64,000 nt of DNA from Rummeliibacillus sp963792445. Its GTDB lineage: Bacteria; Bacillota; Bacilli; Bacillales_A; Planococcaceae. The position numbers and the translations under genes were made by a program. The notes beneath the pieces are model-generated. The model did not search any database and was not told where the DNA came from. It was given only the letters and a program-made list of their open reading frames with translations. The DNA lies in contig CAWBWO010000013.1 of NCBI GenBank assembly GCA_963792445.1, forward strand, positions 1-64,000, given 5' to 3'. Below are positions 1 through 7,725 of this stretch, in pieces; the first letter of the stretch is position 1; every line of letters starts with the position of its first letter.

Positions 1-80
1 ACGACAAGGTAGATAGGTTCGAGGTGGAAGTGTGGTGACACATGGAGCTGACGAATACTAATAGATCGAGGACTTAACCA
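1..80 (+). rRNA. 23S ribosomal RNA, 3' end (partial)
   Basis: The first bases match the conserved 3' terminal part of Bacillales 23S rRNA, including GAGCTGACGAATACTAATAG and the closing GATCGAGGACTTAACC. The gene enters from the left edge, so only the last ~80 nt are present. The 3' end is placed by homology and may be off by a few bases. It is followed after ~67 nt by 5S rRNA, the usual rrn operon order. Confidence 0.93.
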
Positions 81-147
81 AAAGTTCATTTAAGAACTTC
101 AATGAATGTTTATCCAGTTTTGAAAGAACAAATCTTTCTTTTAAATA

Positions 148-264
148 GTCTAGTAATGATGGCAAAGAGGTCACACCTGTTCCCATGCCGAACACAGAAG
201 TTAAGCTCTTTAGCGCCAATGGTAGTTGGGGGCTGTCCCCCTGCGAGAGTAGGACGTTGCTAGG
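148..264 (+). rRNA. 5S ribosomal RNA
   Basis: About 117 nt with the conserved 5S core AGAGGTCACACCTGTTCCC, CCGAACACAGAAGTTAAG and GAGAGTAGGACG. The ends GTCTAGTAAT and GTTGCTAGGC can pair as the closing helix I, which sets the boundaries. It lies directly after the 23S end and before a rho-independent terminator. No tRNA genes follow, so this looks like the end of the rrn operon. Confidence 0.95.
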
Positions 265-270
265 CTTACT

Positions 271-305
271 AAGGTACTGCTGAATTATCAGTAGTACCTT
301 TTTTA
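271..305 (+). terminator. rrn operon terminator
   Basis: AAGGTACT/AGTACCTT with CTGA/TCAG forms a hairpin followed by a T-rich run, a few bases after the 5S gene. Confidence 0.85.
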
Positions 306-394
306 TTTGTCGTATTAATCATTCATTATGTTGTAATTTAATCAAAGACTATTATTCATATTTATTAAATCGACTCAACGAAACATTAAATTTT

Positions 395-625
395 TCATTT
401 GCTTTGTGCAATATCTTTATACAATTTCTCAAACAGTTCTAATGGAAGTGAAAACTTAGTTGTTTTTTCGTTACGCCAATTAGTAATGATATCTACTTGA
501 TCTCCCTTTTTCTCTACTTCTAATAGAGCATTTTCTCCTTTATCTCTGATAGAAACAAAGATGTTCCCATTTCTCTTATTTTGTTGTTTATAGTCATAAT
601 AAATAATACTGATTGCTTCATCCAA
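395..625 (-). CDS. small hypothetical protein (76 aa)
   Basis: I do not recognise this protein. It is acidic/basic mixed, with no signal peptide or membrane segment and a mainly beta-looking middle (NIFVSIRDKGENALLEVEKK). The frame is open up to a TTG at 655, but that codon has no ribosome binding site. A strong AAAGGAG lies just upstream of the in-frame TTG at 625 (GGAGTAA-TTG-GAT-GAA), so I place the start there. It reads towards the rRNA terminator and has no operon partner. Function is unknown; that it is a real gene rests on the good SD and uninterrupted frame. Confidence 0.6.
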   Translation of the reverse strand: MDEAISIIYYDYKQQNKRNGNIFVSIRDKGENALLEVEKKGDQVDIITNWRNEKTTKFSLPLELFEKLYKDIAQSK

Positions 626-888
626 ATTACTCCTTTCAATAACCTGATTGGACAAAGTAGATTTATATCTATATAAAAAGACATTATTTGTCGACTGCTG
701 TATTTAAAAGTAACACTAAAACCACATTCATTAACTTAAGTTAGCATATTCCCCTAAATTATAGATTTGCTTAAGTTTGCTTATAAAAAAGTTATTCAGC
801 TAAATTTTGACAATATAGTGCCTATATTTACTAATGTAATCGCTATTTAAGTAAGCATTAATAAAATAAATTGAATTTTCAAATAGTA

Positions 889-917
889 TTGACAAACCAT
901 TCCTATTACATAGTATA
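889..917 (+). promoter_or_regulatory. sigma-A promoter for malic enzyme gene
   Basis: TTGACA at 889-894, then a 16-nt spacer and TAGTAT at 911-916, within the ~320 nt AT-rich stretch upstream of the malic enzyme. The -35 is perfect and the -10 fair. I saw no other clear element in 656-888. Confidence 0.5.
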
Positions 918-1047
918 TTACTTTATAAGCGTACAAAAAATATTAATTACGAGATAATATAAATCATAAAGCAAAAAAATGTGCGTTTTTTCTAGAGAAG
1001 AATTGGCGAATGTTATGAAAAATAATCCAAAAGGGGATGTGTCATTG

Positions 1048-2256
1048 TTGAAGAGTTTAAAAGAACGAGCTTTAGATATGCATAAAGAATTGGTTGGAAA
1101 GTTGGATGTACAGATTAAGTTACCTGTAGAAACTATTGAGGATTTAAGTTTAGCGTATTCGCCAGGCGTTGCTGAGCCTTGTATTGAAATAGAAAAGAAT
1201 CCAAATGCAGTTTATGACTATACTATGAAGGGGAATTTAGTAGGAGTAGTAACAGATGGTACAGCTGTTCTTGGATTAGGGGATATTGGTCCTGAAGCTG
1301 CATTACCAGTAATGGAAGGTAAAGCATTGTTATTAAAGCGATTTGCAAATGTAAATGCCTTTCCAATTTGCTTGGATACAAAAGATCCTGAAGAAATTAT
1401 TCAAGCTGTAAAAGCAATTAGCCCAACATTTGGTGCGATTAATCTAGAGGATATTTCAGCACCACGTTGCTTCATCATCGAAGAAAGACTTCGTCAAGAA
1501 TGTAATATTCCAGTATTCCATGATGATCAGCATGGTACAGCAATTGTAGTTGGTGCTGGGTTATTAAATGCTTTAAAAATAGTTAATAAGGATATAAAAG
1601 ATGTTCGTATTGTTATTAATGGAGCTGGTGCAGCAGGAATTTCTATCTTGCGCTTACTTCGTGATTTAGGTTTCGAGCATATGGTTGTTTGTGATACAAA
1701 AGGAACTATTTATAAGGATCGCAAAGTAGGAATGAATCCTATGAAAGAGCGTATTGCAGAGTTTAGTAATCTAGATGGCCTTCAAGGTACATTAGAAGAT
1801 GCTTTAGTAGGAGCCGACATCTTTATCGGTGTTTCTATAGCAAATATTTTGACGGAAAAAATGATCCGTTCTATGAACAATAATCCAATTGTCTTTGCAC
1901 TTGCAAATCCAAATCCTGAGATATCGTATGAGCATGCGGTTGAGTGGGGAGTTCGGATCATTGCAACTGGAAGATCTGATTATCCAAACCAAATTAACAA
2001 TATGCTTGCATTCCCTGGGATTTTCAGAGGAGCTTTAGATGTACGAGCTTCAGATATTAATGAAGAGATGAAGTTAGCGGCAGTAACTGCTATTTCATCC
2101 ATTGTTAGTGAACAAGACTTGAAAAATGGTCGCATCGTACCAGAAATCTTTGATGGGAGAGTAACAGAGACTGTTGCTGCTGCAGTTAGAGATGCTGCAA
2201 TTTCAACAGGCGTGGCACGACTAAAAGAGGAAGTAAAAAGTGTAGAAACTTTATAA
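1048..2256 (+). CDS. NAD(P)-dependent malic enzyme
   Basis: This is an oxaloacetate-decarboxylating malate dehydrogenase converting malate to pyruvate and CO2 in the cytosol. Family motifs are plain: LAYSPGVAEPC near the N-terminus, DGTAVLGLGDIGPEAALPVM, the FHDDQHGTA substrate/metal region, and the NAD-binding Rossmann loop NGAGAAGIS. About 402 aa, normal for the short bacterial type (YtsJ/MaeA-like). The frame is open from 979, but that ATG has no SD. AAAGGGGAT precedes tandem TTG codons at 1045/1048, and homologues begin at about this point, so I choose TTG 1048 (ATG 1015 is an alternative). It appears monocistronic with its own promoter and terminator. Cofactor preference cannot be read from the sequence. 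Confidence 0.93.
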   Translation: MKSLKERALDMHKELVGKLDVQIKLPVETIEDLSLAYSPGVAEPCIEIEKNPNAVYDYTMKGNLVGVVTDGTAVLGLGDIGPEAALPVMEGKALLLKRFANVNAFPICLDTKDPEEIIQAVKAISPTFGAINLEDISAPRCFIIEERLRQECNIPVFHDDQHGTAIVVGAGLLNALKIVNKDIKDVRIVINGAGAAGISILRLLRDLGFEHMVVCDTKGTIYKDRKVGMNPMKERIAEFSNLDGLQGTLEDALVGADIFIGVSIANILTEKMIRSMNNNPIVFALANPNPEISYEHAVEWGVRIIATGRSDYPNQINNMLAFPGIFRGALDVRASDINEEMKLAAVTAISSIVSEQDLKNGRIVPEIFDGRVTETVAAAVRDAAISTGVARLKEEVKSVETL

Positions 2257-2264
2257 TTGATTTA

Positions 2265-2300
2265 AAATGCGCAGAATGCTATATTCTGCGCATTTTTTTT
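2265..2300 (+). terminator. terminator after malic enzyme gene
   Basis: AAAATGCGCAGAAT pairs with ATTCTGCGCATTTT around a short loop and is followed by a run of T. Strong rho-independent terminator 9 nt after the stop codon. Confidence 0.9.
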
Positions 2301-2323
2301 ATCCCAATTTACGGGCAGTAACA

Positions 2324-2348
2324 CCACTGATTGCAGTTTCACTTTATA
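2324..2348. repeat. short intergenic repeat, copy 1 (truncated)
   Basis: CCACTGATTGCAGTTTCACT followed by TTATA matches, with one change, the repeated block seen twice more upstream of purE (2937-2957 and 3079-3103). Only the 3' half of the element is present here; a GGGCAGTAA just before it resembles the GCCAGTAA of the longer copy. Confidence 0.6.
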
Positions 2349-2404
2349 ATAAAAAGTACCTTAGCAGGTATAATATAAGAAGAAATATGTAAGGAAGTGA
2401 CACT

Positions 2405-2593
2405 TTGGCAAAGAAACAAATATGGTTTGAAGTAGAAGAAACAGAAACAATTGACGAATGTCTGGAAAGAATGAAGAACGAAGGTTATATGCCAGTGGGG
2501 AGGAAAGAGGAGCCTCTATTTCAAATGGTGAATGGTGAACCTGTTCCAATTCGCCAAATAATCAAATTTAAGGGCATGTTAATAGAAGAATAG
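2405..2593 (+). CDS. yebG: NETI motif-containing protein (YebG-like)
   Basis: 62 aa, short and charged, with the arrangement MAKKQIWFEVEE-TETIDECL-RM-EGY-P, typical of the NETI-motif family (B. subtilis YebG) that sits just upstream of purE. Molecular function is unknown. The start is TTG at 2405, preceded by AAGGAAGTGA at proper distance; no better start exists. The upstream TATAAT at 2369-2374 may be its -10. It ends only ~15 nt before the first PurR box, and that inverted repeat could also end its transcript. Confidence 0.85.
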   Translation: MAKKQIWFEVEETETIDECLERMKNEGYMPVGRKEEPLFQMVNGEPVPIRQIIKFKGMLIEE

Positions 2594-2607
2594 AATGGAA
2601 AATGCTG

Positions 2608-2653
2608 AAAATACGAACGATGGAGATTTCGAATATTTTATTGTTCGTATTTT
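2608..2653 (+). promoter_or_regulatory. inverted pair of PurR boxes of the pur operon
   Basis: AAATACGAACGAT (2608-2620) and the inverted ATTGTTCGTATTT (2640-2652) each match the Bacillus PurBox AWWWCCGAACWWT at 11-12 of 13 positions. They face each other across ~19 nt immediately upstream of the -35 box. Known PurR of Bacillus binds such pairs and is released by PRPP. The same inverted repeat with its T-rich 3' flank could act as the yebG terminator. Confidence 0.8.
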
Positions 2654-2657
2654 CTTA

Positions 2658-2686
2658 TTGACTTGTACTGTTTCTACTGATAAAAT
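2658..2686 (+). promoter_or_regulatory. sigma-A promoter of the pur operon
   Basis: TTGACT (2658-2663), a 17-nt spacer and TAAAAT (2681-2686). Predicted start near 2693, just before the riboswitch aptamer. Confidence 0.85.
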
Positions 2687-2699
2687 GAAGAAAAACATC

Positions 2700-2772
2700 G
2701 AATCCCCATATATGCTAGAGGATTGGCTCTAGTGTCTCTACCCAGCACCGTAAATGCTGGACTATGCGGGAA
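2700..2772 (+). ncRNA. purine (guanine-type) riboswitch aptamer
   Basis: Three-way junction of the purine riboswitch. P1 is CCCCATA with TATGCGGG (one bulged C). P2 is CTAGAG/CTCTAG around GATTGG. P3 is CCAGC/GCTGG around the L3 loop ACCGTAAAT. The J2/3 TCTCTACC and J3/1 ACTATG match the consensus. The J3/1 specificity base is C (2762), as in guanine/hypoxanthine aptamers; adenine aptamers carry U. Placed between the pur promoter and an attenuator hairpin, as in B. subtilis purE. Confidence 0.95.
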
Positions 2773-2828
2773 AGCAACTTTTGGAAAAGTGAAGGGAAAG
2801 AAACTTTCTATATCCCTGTCATTTTAAG

Positions 2829-2896
2829 TCCTTAGGTATTCGCTTTTCGCGCATAATAATATGTGTGAATTGAGGTATCTGAGGATTTTTTATTTG
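2829..2896 (+). terminator. pur operon attenuator (riboswitch expression platform)
   Basis: TCCTTAGGTAT pairs with GTATCTGAGGA using GU pairs. An inner arm TTCGCGCATA/TATGTGTGAA extends it, and TTTTTTATTT follows. It sits ~60 nt after the aptamer, so guanine binding should favour this terminator. Confidence 0.8.
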
Positions 2897-2915
2897 TCCG
2901 GCTAATGGTCGGTCA

Positions 2916-3103
2916 AATCAGTGGTGAAGAAAATCCCCACTGATTGAAGTTTCACTTAATCCCGCATTAACTGGCAATAAGACCCTGACTCAAATTTCAG
3001 AGGATACAAAGATGATAGGTAGGATCAACTGCCAGTAAATGCCGATTGGTTCAACTAACAACAGTGGTGATGAAACCCCCACTGATTGAAGTTTCACTTT
3101 ATA
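2916..3103. repeat. intergenic repeat element between attenuator and purE (two copies plus flanking arms)
   Basis: Two copies of CCACTGATTGAAGTTTCACT lie at 2937-2956 and 3079-3098. Each is preceded by the inverse complement (AATCAGTGG at 2916-2924, CAGTGG at 3062-3067), so each can form a hairpin with a purine-rich loop (GTGAAGAAAAT, GTGATGAAACC). Between them, ACTGGCA (2970-2976) and TGCCAGT (3030-3036) are also inverted. The last copy ends exactly at the purE SD. No coding potential is evident. Confidence 0.7.
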
Positions 3104-3117
3104 GGAGGAGCACATAC

Positions 3118-3606
3118 ATGAATCCGAAAATTGGCGTCATCATGGGAAGTTCAAGTGATTGGGAAACTATGAAGCATGCTTGTGATATTTTAGATGAATT
3201 AGAAATTCCATATGAGAAAAAGGTTGTGTCTGCACATCGTACACCTGATTTAATGTTTGAATATGCACAGGAAGCACGCAACAGAGGCTTGCAAGTTATA
3301 ATTGCAGGTGCTGGTGGTGCAGCGCATTTACCTGGTATGGTAGCAGCTAAAACGACATTACCAGTGATTGGGGTTCCAGTTCAATCACGGGCATTAAATG
3401 GACTTGATTCATTATTATCAATCGTACAAATGCCAGGTGGGGTTCCAGTGGCAACTGTGGCTATTGGAAAATCTGGTGCAACGAATGCAGGATTATTAGC
3501 GGCTCAAATTTTGTCGACAACGGATGAAACCATTACGAAGAAATTAGAAGTAAGACGACAAGAGATGAAGATGAAAGCTTTAGAAAGCACAGGTGAATTA
3601 CATTGA
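3118..3606 (+). CDS. purE: N5-carboxyaminoimidazole ribonucleotide mutase PurE
   Basis: 162 aa, the class I PurE length. It moves the carboxyl of N5-CAIR to C4 to give CAIR, acting with PurK. The motif GSSSDW is at residues 10-15, SAHRTPD at 39-45 holds the catalytic His, and AGGAAHLPGM and PVQS follow. The frame is open from 3046, but that stretch translates the intergenic repeat; the real start is ATG 3118, 8 nt after AGGAGG. First gene of the pur operon; its stop overlaps the purK start (TGATG). Confidence 0.97.
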   Translation: MNPKIGVIMGSSSDWETMKHACDILDELEIPYEKKVVSAHRTPDLMFEYAQEARNRGLQVIIAGAGGAAHLPGMVAAKTTLPVIGVPVQSRALNGLDSLLSIVQMPGGVPVATVAIGKSGATNAGLLAAQILSTTDETITKKLEVRRQEMKMKALESTGELH

Positions 3607-4729
3607 TGAAGACGATTTTCCCTGGTCAAACCATTGGCATTATCGGTGGTGGTCAGCTTGGACGCATGATGGCATTAGCTGCAAAAGAAGCAGGTTTTAA
3701 AATTGCTGTGTTAGAGCCAACAATGGATTCTCCATGTGGCCAAGTTGCAGATATTCGTATTGTTGCTCCGTACAATGACGAGGCAGCGCTTGAAGAATTG
3801 GCTGAAGTCAGTGATGTGATCACATACGAATTTGAAAATATCGATTATGAAGGTCTAAAACGATTAACTCAAATTGCATATGTTCCACAAGGTGCTGAAA
3901 TAATAAAAATTACACAAGATCGTATCCTAGAAAAAGCTACGATCAAAGAAGCTGGTACTCCAGTAGCAAATTATATTGCTTGCCAAAACTATTAATGAAT
4001 TTACTCAAAACATTGAAAAAGTTGGGTACCCTTGTGTTGTAAAAACAGCTCGAGGAGGATATGACGGAAAAGGGCAGCTAACAATTCGTTCAATCGATGA
4101 TTTAGAACTTGCAGCACCCTTATTTGAACATTCAGCTTGTGTAGCAGAAGCGTTTGTACCATTTTCAATGGAAATTTCCGTTATTGTTCAACGGAATGTG
4201 CAAGGCGAGACATATTGTTTGCCAATTGGTGAGAACATTCATGTCAATCATATACTTCATGAAACAATCGTGCCAGCTCGAATTGAGGATAAAACAGCTT
4301 CTTTAGCAATTGAGGCAGCAGAGAAAATTGCAGACCATCTTCAACTAATTGGTACATTGGCTGTAGAAATGTTCGTGTTAGAAGATGGCACAATCATGAT
4401 CAATGAGCTAGCACCAAGACCTCATAATTCTGGTCATTACTCAATCGAGGCTTGTAACATATCACAATTTGCTCAGCATATTCGAGCAATCTGTGGTTGG
4501 CCATTACGTAAGCCTAAGCTTTGGAGCCCATCTATTATGGTCAATATTCTAGGGCAACATGTAATGCCAGTTACGAACTCTTTACAAAAATATCCCCGAT
4601 TGGTCAATTCATCTTTATGGAAAACAAGAAGCTAAGAAGAATCGGAAAATGGGACATGTTACAATTATGACGGATGATCTTGATCATACTATTAAAGAAA
4701 TTAATGATTCTGCAATCTGGGCAGAATAG
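3606..4729 (+). CDS. purK: N5-carboxyaminoimidazole ribonucleotide synthase PurK (frameshifted twice as sequenced)
   Basis: ATP-grasp enzyme that carboxylates AIR with bicarbonate and ATP to N5-CAIR, feeding PurE. The N-terminal part shows IGIIGGGQLGRMM, the middle TARGGYDGKGQ, and the C-terminal part NELAPRPHNSGH. The frame breaks near 3970-3995 (stop TAA after ACQNY; continues as AKTINEFTQN in another frame) and again near 4600. The last stretch, DWSIHLYGKQEAKK through DSAIWAE, reads in the third frame to TAG 4727-4729. Restored, it is ~374 aa, the normal length, with no missing domain. The start ATG 3606 overlaps the purE stop. Sequencing error is likelier than decay inside an otherwise intact operon. 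Confidence 0.9.
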
Positions 4730-4741
4730 AAGGAGACAATA

Positions 4742-6037
4742 ATGATAGCACGTTATACTCGTCCTGAAATGGGCGCAATTTGGACAGAACAAAACAGATA
4801 CCAAGCATGGTTAGAAGTAGAGATTTTAGCTTGTGAAGCTTGGTCTGAACTAGGAGAAATTCCAAAAGAAGATGTTGCAAAAATCCGTGAAAATGCAACT
4901 TTCGATATTGATCGAATTCTAGAAATTGAAAAAGACACACGTCATGATGTTGTAGCATTTACTCGTGCCGTATCAGAATCACTTGGAGAAGAACGTAAAT
5001 GGGTACATTACGGCTTAACTTCAACAGACGTTGTAGATACAGCTCTTTCTTTTCAATTAAAACAAGCAAATGAAATTCTAAGAAAAGATATTCACAATTT
5101 CATCAACATTATTGCTGAAAAAGCAAAAGAACATAAATACACAGTAATGATGGGCCGTACGCATGGTGTTCACGCTGAACCAACTACATTTGGTTTAAAA
5201 CTTGCACTTTGGTATGAAGAAATGAAACGTAACTTAGAACGTTTTGAAGCAGCAGCTAAAACAATTGAAACAGGGAAAATCTCTGGCGCTGTAGGTACTT
5301 ACGCAAATATTGATCCTTTCGTAGAACAATATGTTTGTGAAAAATTAGGCCTACAATCTGCACCAATTTCTACTCAAACATTACAACGTGACCGCCACGC
5401 TGAATATATTGCAACTCTTGCATTGATTGCTACATCAATCGAAAAATTTGCAACAGAAGTTCGTGGACTTCAAAAATCAGAAACACGTGAAGTAGAAGAG
5501 TTCTTCGCAAAAGGTCAAAAAGGGTCTTCTGCAATGCCTCATAAACGTAACCCAATCGGCTCTGAAAATATGGTTGGTATGGCACGTGTCATCCGTGGCC
5601 ATATGCTGACTGCGTACGAAAACGTTTCTTTATGGCATGAACGTGATATTTCACATTCTTCTGCAGAACGTATCATTTTACCAGATACAACAATCGGCTT
5701 AAATTACATGTTAAATCGTTTTGGTAACATCGTCAAAAACCTAACAGTCTTCCCAGAAAATATGAAACGCAATATGGGTCGTACTTTTGGTTTGATCTAC
5801 TCACAACGCGTGTTACTAGCATTAATCGACAAGGGTCTTGTACGTGAGGAAGCATATGATACTGTTCAACCACTTACTGCAAAAGCATGGGATGAACAAA
5901 TTCAATTCCGCGAACTTGTCGACGCAGATGAAAAAATTACTTCTTATCTTTCAAAAGAAGAACTAGATGATTGCTTCGATTATCACTATCACCTAAAGAA
6001 TGTGGATATGATTTTCGAACGTCTAGGCTTAAACTAA
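4742..6037 (+). CDS. purB: adenylosuccinate lyase PurB
   Basis: 431 aa, typical. It cleaves SAICAR to AICAR plus fumarate, and adenylosuccinate to AMP plus fumarate. The fumarase/aspartase superfamily signature GSSAMPHKRNP is at about residue 260; TSTDVVDTA and GRTHGVHAEPT are the other active-site segments. The start ATG follows GAAGGAGACAATA. It lies 12 nt after the repaired purK stop in the pur operon. Confidence 0.97.
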   Translation: MIARYTRPEMGAIWTEQNRYQAWLEVEILACEAWSELGEIPKEDVAKIRENATFDIDRILEIEKDTRHDVVAFTRAVSESLGEERKWVHYGLTSTDVVDTALSFQLKQANEILRKDIHNFINIIAEKAKEHKYTVMMGRTHGVHAEPTTFGLKLALWYEEMKRNLERFEAAAKTIETGKISGAVGTYANIDPFVEQYVCEKLGLQSAPISTQTLQRDRHAEYIATLALIATSIEKFATEVRGLQKSETREVEEFFAKGQKGSSAMPHKRNPIGSENMVGMARVIRGHMLTAYENVSLWHERDISHSSAERIILPDTTIGLNYMLNRFGNIVKNLTVFPENMKRNMGRTFGLIYSQRVLLALIDKGLVREEAYDTVQPLTAKAWDEQIQFRELVDADEKITSYLSKEELDDCFDYHYHLKNVDMIFERLGLN

Positions 6038-6074
6038 TAAACTAACTTACTAACCTAAACCGGGGGAATAAACA

Positions 6075-6791
6075 GTGGAAAAAGGTCAACTTTTGTATGA
6101 AGGAAAAGCAAAAAGATTGTATGCAACTGAAGATGAACAAATTTTGTTTGTTGAATACAAAGATAGTGCTACAGCATTTAACGGTGAAAAGAAAGCAGAA
6201 ATTGCAGGGAAAGGTGTTTTAAATAACAGCATTACAACATTGATCTTTGACAAACTAAAAGCAGCTGGTATTGATTCGCACTTCGTTGAAAAAATTTCAG
6301 ATAACGAACAACTTGTGAAAAAAGTAGATATTATCCCAATTGAAGTAGTTATTCGTAATATCGCTGCTGGTAGCCTTGCTAAACGATTAGGAATTGAAGA
6401 AGGAACACCTCTTAAACGTCCAATCGTAGAATTTTATTACAAAGATGATGACCTTGGAGACCCGTTTATCTCGGAAGAACATATTGACGTAATGGGCATT
6501 GCTTCTAAAGAAGAAGTGACAGCCCTTTACGACAATGGCTTAAAGGTAAATGAAATCTTGCGTCCGTTTTTCAATGAAATCGGTGTGATATTAGTAGATT
6601 TTAAATTAGAATTTGGCCGTGATGAAAATGGCAATGTTCTACTAGCAGATGAAATATCTCCTGATACATGTCGCTTATGGGACGCAGAAACAAAGCAACA
6701 TCTTGATAAGGATGTATTCCGCCGTGATCTTGGTGACTTAACTGAAGTGTATAAAATCATATTATCCCGTCTAGGAGGAGTATCAAAATGA
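6075..6791 (+). CDS. purC: phosphoribosylaminoimidazole-succinocarboxamide synthase PurC
   Basis: 238 aa, as in B. subtilis. SAICAR synthetase joins CAIR and aspartate with ATP. It begins YEGKAKRLY and has the conserved IPIEVVIRNIAAGS block and LADEISPDTCR near the C-terminus. The start is GTG 6075 behind GGGGGAATAAACA. Its stop overlaps the purS start (ATGA), suggesting translational coupling. Confidence 0.97.
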   Translation: MEKGQLLYEGKAKRLYATEDEQILFVEYKDSATAFNGEKKAEIAGKGVLNNSITTLIFDKLKAAGIDSHFVEKISDNEQLVKKVDIIPIEVVIRNIAAGSLAKRLGIEEGTPLKRPIVEFYYKDDDLGDPFISEEHIDVMGIASKEEVTALYDNGLKVNEILRPFFNEIGVILVDFKLEFGRDENGNVLLADEISPDTCRLWDAETKQHLDKDVFRRDLGDLTEVYKIILSRLGGVSK

Positions 6792-7036
6792 AAAAAGTAA
6801 AAGTCTACGTAACACTTCGTGAGAGTGTATTAGACCCACAAGGAACTGCTGTCAAAGGTTCTTTACACAAAATGGGTTATGAAGAAGTAAAAGATGTTCG
6901 TATTGGCAAATATTTAGAATTACAAATTGATCCTTCCGAACGCGATATTGATGGAATTGTAAAAGAAATGAGTGAAAAACTTTTAGCAAATACTGTTATT
7001 GAAGATTATCGTTATGAGATCGAGGAGGCTAACTAG
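6788..7036 (+). CDS. purS: phosphoribosylformylglycinamidine synthase subunit PurS
   Basis: 82 aa, the usual size. PurS is the small structural subunit that bridges PurL and PurQ in the three-part FGAM synthase of Gram-positive bacteria. It begins KVKVYVTLRESVLDPQG, diagnostic of the family. AGGAGG just upstream serves as SD; overlaps purC by 4 nt and ends 2 nt before purQ. Confidence 0.97.
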   Translation: MKKVKVYVTLRESVLDPQGTAVKGSLHKMGYEEVKDVRIGKYLELQIDPSERDIDGIVKEMSEKLLANTVIEDYRYEIEEAN

Positions 7037-7038
7037 AG

Positions 7039-7725
7039 ATGAAATTCGCAGTACTCGTATTTCCGGGATCGAACTGTGATTTAGATATGTATCACGCGAT
7101 CAAAGACGAACTCGGTGAAGAAGTAGAATACGTATGGCATGATGCAACAGATTTAAGCGGGTATGACGGTATATTACTTCCAGGTGGGTTCTCTTATGGT
7201 GATTATCTTCGCTGTGGCGCGATGACTCGTTTTACAAATGTGATGGCAGAAGTGGTGAAGGCAGCAGAAGCTGGCAAGCCTGTTCTTGGTGTCTGCAATG
7301 GATTTCAAATTTTAACAGAAGCAGGACTACTACCTGGTGCACTGTTACGAAATAAAAATTTGAAATTTATGTGCCGTACAGTTCAGTTAAAAGTTGAAAA
7401 CAACAACACATTATTTACAAACCAATATGATAAAGACCAAGTGATCAAAGTTCCAATTGCACACGGTGAAGGAAATTACTATTGTGATGAAGCAACATTA
7501 CAACAACTAAAAGACAATAACCAAATCGTCTTTACTTATGAAGGTGACAATCCAAACGGTAGTCTTGAAAATATCGCCGGTATTATCAACGAAAAAGGAA
7601 ATGTTCTTGGTATGATGCCGCATCCAGAACGTGCAGTGAATGAAATAATCGGTGGAGCAGATGGCCTTAAATTATTCAAATCAATTGTCAAACAGTGGAG
7701 GGAATCATATGTCAACCAAGCTTGA
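7039..7725 (+). CDS. purQ: phosphoribosylformylglycinamidine synthase subunit PurQ (glutaminase)
   Basis: 228 aa class I glutamine amidotransferase that supplies ammonia to PurL. The nucleophile elbow GVCNGFQIL holds the catalytic Cys at about residue 86; the catalytic His/Glu are in MMPHPERAV near the C-terminus. FPGSNCD at the N-terminus is typical of PurQ. Its 3' end overlaps the purL start by 17 nt. Confidence 0.97.
   Translation: MKFAVLVFPGSNCDLDMYHAIKDELGEEVEYVWHDATDLSGYDGILLPGGFSYGDYLRCGAMTRFTNVMAEVVKAAEAGKPVLGVCNGFQILTEAGLLPGALLRNKNLKFMCRTVQLKVENNNTLFTNQYDKDQVIKVPIAHGEGNYYCDEATLQQLKDNNQIVFTYEGDNPNGSLENIAGIINEKGNVLGMMPHPERAVNEIIGGADGLKLFKSIVKQWRESYVNQA

Noticed and set aside
81..147. 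tRNA gene in the 23S-5S spacer
   Set aside because: Spacer is only ~67 nt, AT-rich, and has no tRNA arms.
3046..3117. 24-codon N-terminal extension of purE
   Set aside because: It translates the intergenic repeat; ATG 3118 has a proper AGGAGG and gives the family length.
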